Assembly: GCA_026713745.1 (NCBI GenBank)
Contig: JAPONU010000062.1
Location: 1-8,019, forward strand
Origin: a bacterium
GTDB lineage: Bacteria; Actinomycetota; Acidimicrobiia; Acidimicrobiales; CATQHL01
Reading direction: 5' to 3'
Length of the DNA: 8,019 bases
In this document: piece after piece, positions 5,884 to 8,019 of the stretch
Position numbering within the stretch: position 1 is the stretch's first letter
Layout: each line of letters opens with the position of its first letter
Position numbers and translations under genes: made by a program
Notes under the pieces: model-generated
What the model was told of the DNA's origin: nothing
The model's input: only the letters and a program-made list of their open reading frames with translations
Databases searched by the model: none

Positions 5884-6972
5884 ATGACCGACTCCGGAGG
5901 CGACCGCGCCCAGCCGGCGGCGGGGAGCCGCAGCGTCGAGATGGCCTCGCTGCTGTCGGGCTACGTCGGCCGCTACGCCATCCCCCTCCTGCTCATCGCC
6001 GAGCTGGCTCTCTTCTCGGTGCTGCGCCCGGAGAGTTTCGCGACCATCAACAACTTCAGGGCGATCCTCGACCGCGAGACCGTGCTGGTGCTGCTGGCCT
6101 TCGCCGCAATGATGCCCTTGATCGTCGGTGAGTTCGACTTGTCGGTGGCGTCGAACCTCTCGTTCGCGCAGCTCATCGTTGTCGGATTCGCGGTCAATCA
6201 GGGGTTTTCGCCACCGTTGGCGCTCATCTGCACGCTTGCCGTCGGCATGTTCATCGGCCTCGTGAACGGCGTGGCCGTCGTGAAGCTGAAGGTACCGAGC
6301 ATCGTCGCCACACTCGCGACCGGCACAATCCTCGAGGGGATCTCGCTGCGCTACTCGTCGCGCACCATCCTCGGCGCGCCCGAACCCCTGACGACGGTGT
6401 TCCGCAAGCGGATCTTCGAGGGCGTCTCCGGAGGGCTCCCGCTGACGGTCGTCTATGCCGGCGTCATCGCCATCGTCGTGTGGTTTGTGCTGGCCGGGAT
6501 GCCGACCGGGCGGCGCATGTATGCCGTCGGTGGGAACCGTCGCGCCGCCGAGCTCAGCGGGATCCGGTCCGATCGCATGGTGATGGGGACCTTCGTCGTG
6601 GCCGGGCTGCTCGCTGCCGCGGGCGGCGCCATGCTGGGCGGGCGCATCGGCACCGGGACACCGAGCACGGGGCTCACGCTGCTCATCCCGGCGTTCGCGG
6701 CCGCCTTCCTGGGGGCGACCACGATCCGCCCCGGTCGCTACAACGTCTGGGGGGCCGTGCTGGCGGTCTACACCATCGAGGTGGCCATCTCGGGGCTGCA
6801 GCAGGTGGGCGTGGGGAAGTGGATCGAGAAGGTCGTGGAGGGTGGTGCGCTGCTCGGCGCCATCGCCCTGTCGGGTTGGGCGCTGCGGTTGCGCGCTCGC
6901 AAGGCCCGGGAACGGGAGTTGGCGATCCTCGCCCGAACCGAGGAGAAGGAGTCCGGGACCGATGGAGTGTGA
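5884..6972 (+). CDS. CUT2-type sugar ABC transporter permease (RbsC/XylH-like, BPD_transp_2)
   Basis: The 362-residue inner-membrane protein has about ten hydrophobic segments, among them IPLLLIAELALFSVL, VLVLLAFAAMMPLIVG, LTVVYAGVIAIVVWFVLAG and LLIPAFAAAFLGAT, and an internal GEFDLSVAS motif corresponding to the GGIDLSVGS of ribose permeases. GLVNGVAVVKLKVPSIVATL, YAVGGNRRAAELSGIRSDR (coupling region to the ATPase) and YNVWGAVLAVYTIEVAISGL are also typical. The C-terminal tail is charged (RLRARKARERELAILARTEEKE). ATG at 5884 is chosen; a TTG at 5878 and an ATG at 5941 are in frame, and no site has a strong Shine-Dalgarno. It lies 46 bases after the ATPase gene and its end overlaps the next gene by 11 bases. 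It would form a dimer with the two ATPase domains facing it. Confidence 0.92.
   Translation: MTDSGGDRAQPAAGSRSVEMASLLSGYVGRYAIPLLLIAELALFSVLRPESFATINNFRAILDRETVLVLLAFAAMMPLIVGEFDLSVASNLSFAQLIVVGFAVNQGFSPPLALICTLAVGMFIGLVNGVAVVKLKVPSIVATLATGTILEGISLRYSSRTILGAPEPLTTVFRKRIFEGVSGGLPLTVVYAGVIAIVVWFVLAGMPTGRRMYAVGGNRRAAELSGIRSDRMVMGTFVVAGLLAAAGGAMLGGRIGTGTPSTGLTLLIPAFAAAFLGATTIRPGRYNVWGAVLAVYTIEVAISGLQQVGVGKWIEKVVEGGALLGAIALSGWALRLRARKARERELAILARTEEKESGTDGV
6946..6951 (+). promoter_or_regulatory. Ribosome binding site of the GMC oxidoreductase
   Basis: AAGGAG lies ten bases before the ATG at 6962, inside the last codons of the permease gene. It supports that ATG, which begins directly with the FAD-binding strand, and links translation of the two genes. 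Confidence 0.65.
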
Positions 6973-7810
6973 CTATCTGATCGTCGGAGCCGGGGCCGCC
7001 GGGTGCGTGCTGGCGAACCGCCTGTCGGCCGATCCGTCCAACCGCGTCCTGCTGCTGGAGGCGGGCGGCAGTGACCTCATCGCCGACGTGGAGATGCCCT
7101 TCGGTCAGCGCAACGTGGTCGGCAACCCGGCGACCGACTGGTGCTTGATGGCCGAACCCGACCCGACCCGCGACGGGCGGGTGGACATGTGGCCGGTCGG
7201 CAAGGTTCTCGGCGGGGGCACGTCCATCAACGGCCTGGTCTGGATACGGGGCCAGCGTCAGGACTACGACTCGTGGGCGGCGGCGGGGGCGACCGGGTGG
7301 GACTACGACTCGCTGCTGCGGTACTTCCGTCGCAGCGAGTCCTTCGAGGGAGGACCCGACGAGTTCCGCGGCGGCGACGGTCCGGTGAACGTGTCGCGCC
7401 TGCGCACGCCGCACGAACTGGTCGACGTGTTCGTGACGGCGGGCGTCGAGGCGGGCTTCCGGGCCAACGCCGACCCCAACGGTGCCGACCCGGAGGGCTT
7501 CGCCCCCGTGCAGACCAACCAGCGGGCCGGGCACCGGGAGACCACGGCCCGCGCTTATCTGGCGCCGGTGCTGGATCGTCCCAACCTCGAGGTCCGCACC
7601 GGTGTCGAGGTGAGCCGGCTCCTGCTGGAAGGGGAGCACTGCGCCGGGGTGGTGACCCCCGGCGGCGAGCTGCGGGCCTCGCGGGAAGTGGTGCTGGCGG
7701 CCGGGGCGATCATGTCGCCGAAGCTGCTGCTGCTGTCGGGGATCGGCCCCCGGTCTCACCTGGCCGAGTTGGGGATCGACATCGCCGTCGACGCCGAGGG
7801 CGTGGGGCGG
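6962..7810 (+). CDS. GMC-family FAD oxidoreductase (choline/alcohol dehydrogenase-like), 3' part missing
   Basis: The first 283 residues are a clear glucose-methanol-choline family flavoprotein, which oxidises an alcohol to an aldehyde or ketone using FAD. DYLIVGAGAAGCVLANRL (4-21) is the GxGxxG dinucleotide fold and LLLEAGG follows with the ribose-binding Glu33. GKVLGGGTSING (from about 80) is GMC signature 1, TARAYLAP is the usual mid-domain motif, and GAIMSPKLLLLSGIGP (248-263) is GMC signature 2. Family members are about 500-560 residues, so the substrate domain and the C-terminal active-site His with its His/Asn partner are absent. Homology stops at GVGR near 7810, where G-V-G-R-N-L-Q-D-H-P is expected. 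The frame stays open to the end of the window (8019), but the encoded residues there are not family sequence and overlap a suspect inverted copy. It overlaps the permease gene by 11 bases, implying co-translation and action on the imported substrate. Confidence 0.9.
7381..7479 (+). repeat. Inverted repeat, left copy (inside the GMC gene)
   Basis: This is genuine GMC coding sequence. Its reverse complement reappears at 7921-8019: 7381-7458 matches 8019-7942 base for base (78 identical), then mismatches appear at 7459, 7472 and 7478. Matching decays further out. Confidence 0.95.
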
Positions 7811-7920
7811 AAACCCCCAGGGGGAACCCCCAACACTCGCGGGGGTTTTTTTTTTTGCTGTTGGGTGGCCCGCCCCCCCCCCCTGGTGTTGGCCCGCGCT
7901 CCGGGGCGCGTCAGGGTGCG
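7811..7920. other. Low-quality-looking junction with homopolymers
   Basis: This stretch does not continue the GMC gene and matches no gene I recognise. It contains repeated C5/G5 blocks, a run of 11 T (7846-7856) and a run of 11 C (7873-7883), unlike anything else in the window. AACCCCC (7825-7831) can pair with GGGGGTT (7841-7847) and is followed by the T run, which mimics an intrinsic terminator in the middle of a coding region. Read in reverse complement, parts of 7860-7920 loosely resemble 7480-7530 with many differences. The best reading is erroneous sequence at a contig end. Confidence 0.65.
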
Positions 7921-8019
7921 TGGGGGTGGGCGTTGGCCCGAAAGCCCGCCTCGACGCCCGCCGTCACGAACACGTCGACCAGTTCGTGCGGCGTGCGCAG
8001 GCGCGACACGTTCACCGGA
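7921..8019 (-). repeat. Inverted repeat, right copy (terminal, probably artefactual)
   Basis: This is the reverse complement of 7381-7479, identical over 7942-8019 and with three differences over the remaining inner bases. The copy is perfect at the very end of the window and gets worse inward, the pattern of one read losing quality along its length and being joined in the wrong orientation. A real inverted duplication of an internal gene fragment is less likely but not excluded. Confidence 0.9.

Noticed and set aside
7825..7856. Intrinsic terminator (AACCCCC/GGGGGTT stem followed by T run)
   Set aside because: It sits in the middle of a GMC gene that should continue for over 200 more codons, and next to homopolymer junk and an inverted copy. 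Artefact is more likely than a functional terminator.
7811..8019. Continuation of the GMC reading frame to the window end as real protein
   Set aside because: The frame lacks stops, but the encoded residues have no family similarity, and the last third is the antisense of an earlier part of the same gene.

Overview
High-GC DNA with tightly packed genes, GTG starts, TAnnnT-type -10 boxes and an LLM-class flavin oxidoreductase. This suggests an actinobacterium, possibly an uncultured lineage represented by a metagenome or single-cell contig. That placement is inferred from style, not from a marker gene. No rRNA, tRNA, CRISPR array, transposase or phage gene is visible.

Layout: two divergent gene blocks share a 122-base control region (2691-2812). 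The left block (minus strand, 2690 down to 8) encodes a two-fold repeated dimeric alpha/beta-barrel protein, a luciferase-like flavin oxidoreductase and an aspartoacylase/succinylglutamate-desuccinylase-like protein. The last two overlap by ATGA. The right block (plus strand, 2813 onward) encodes a lipoprotein substrate-binding protein, a double-ATPase-domain ABC subunit, a RbsC-type permease and a GMC-family FAD oxidoreductase whose 3' part is lost. The first three of these make a complete CUT2-like (ribose/xylose-type) importer apart from the copies needed for dimerisation.

Taken together the window looks like a catabolic island: an importer for a sugar-like or other small polar solute, a flavoenzyme that could oxidise an alcohol group on it, and on the opposite strand a second oxidoreductase and an amide/ester hydrolase-like protein. 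The substrate cannot be read from the sequence. The most unusual protein features are an approximately 100-residue alanine-rich helical stalk between the lipid anchor and the binding domain of the substrate-binding protein, an ABC subunit in which one of the two ATP sites is degraded at every key motif, and the loss of two of the three usual zinc ligands in the aspartoacylase-like protein.

The right end needs caution. From about 7811 the GMC reading no longer matches the family. The sequence runs into homopolymers (11 T, 11 C) and ends in an inverted copy of 7381-7479, identical over its outer 78 bases. This looks like an assembly or read artefact at a contig end rather than biology.
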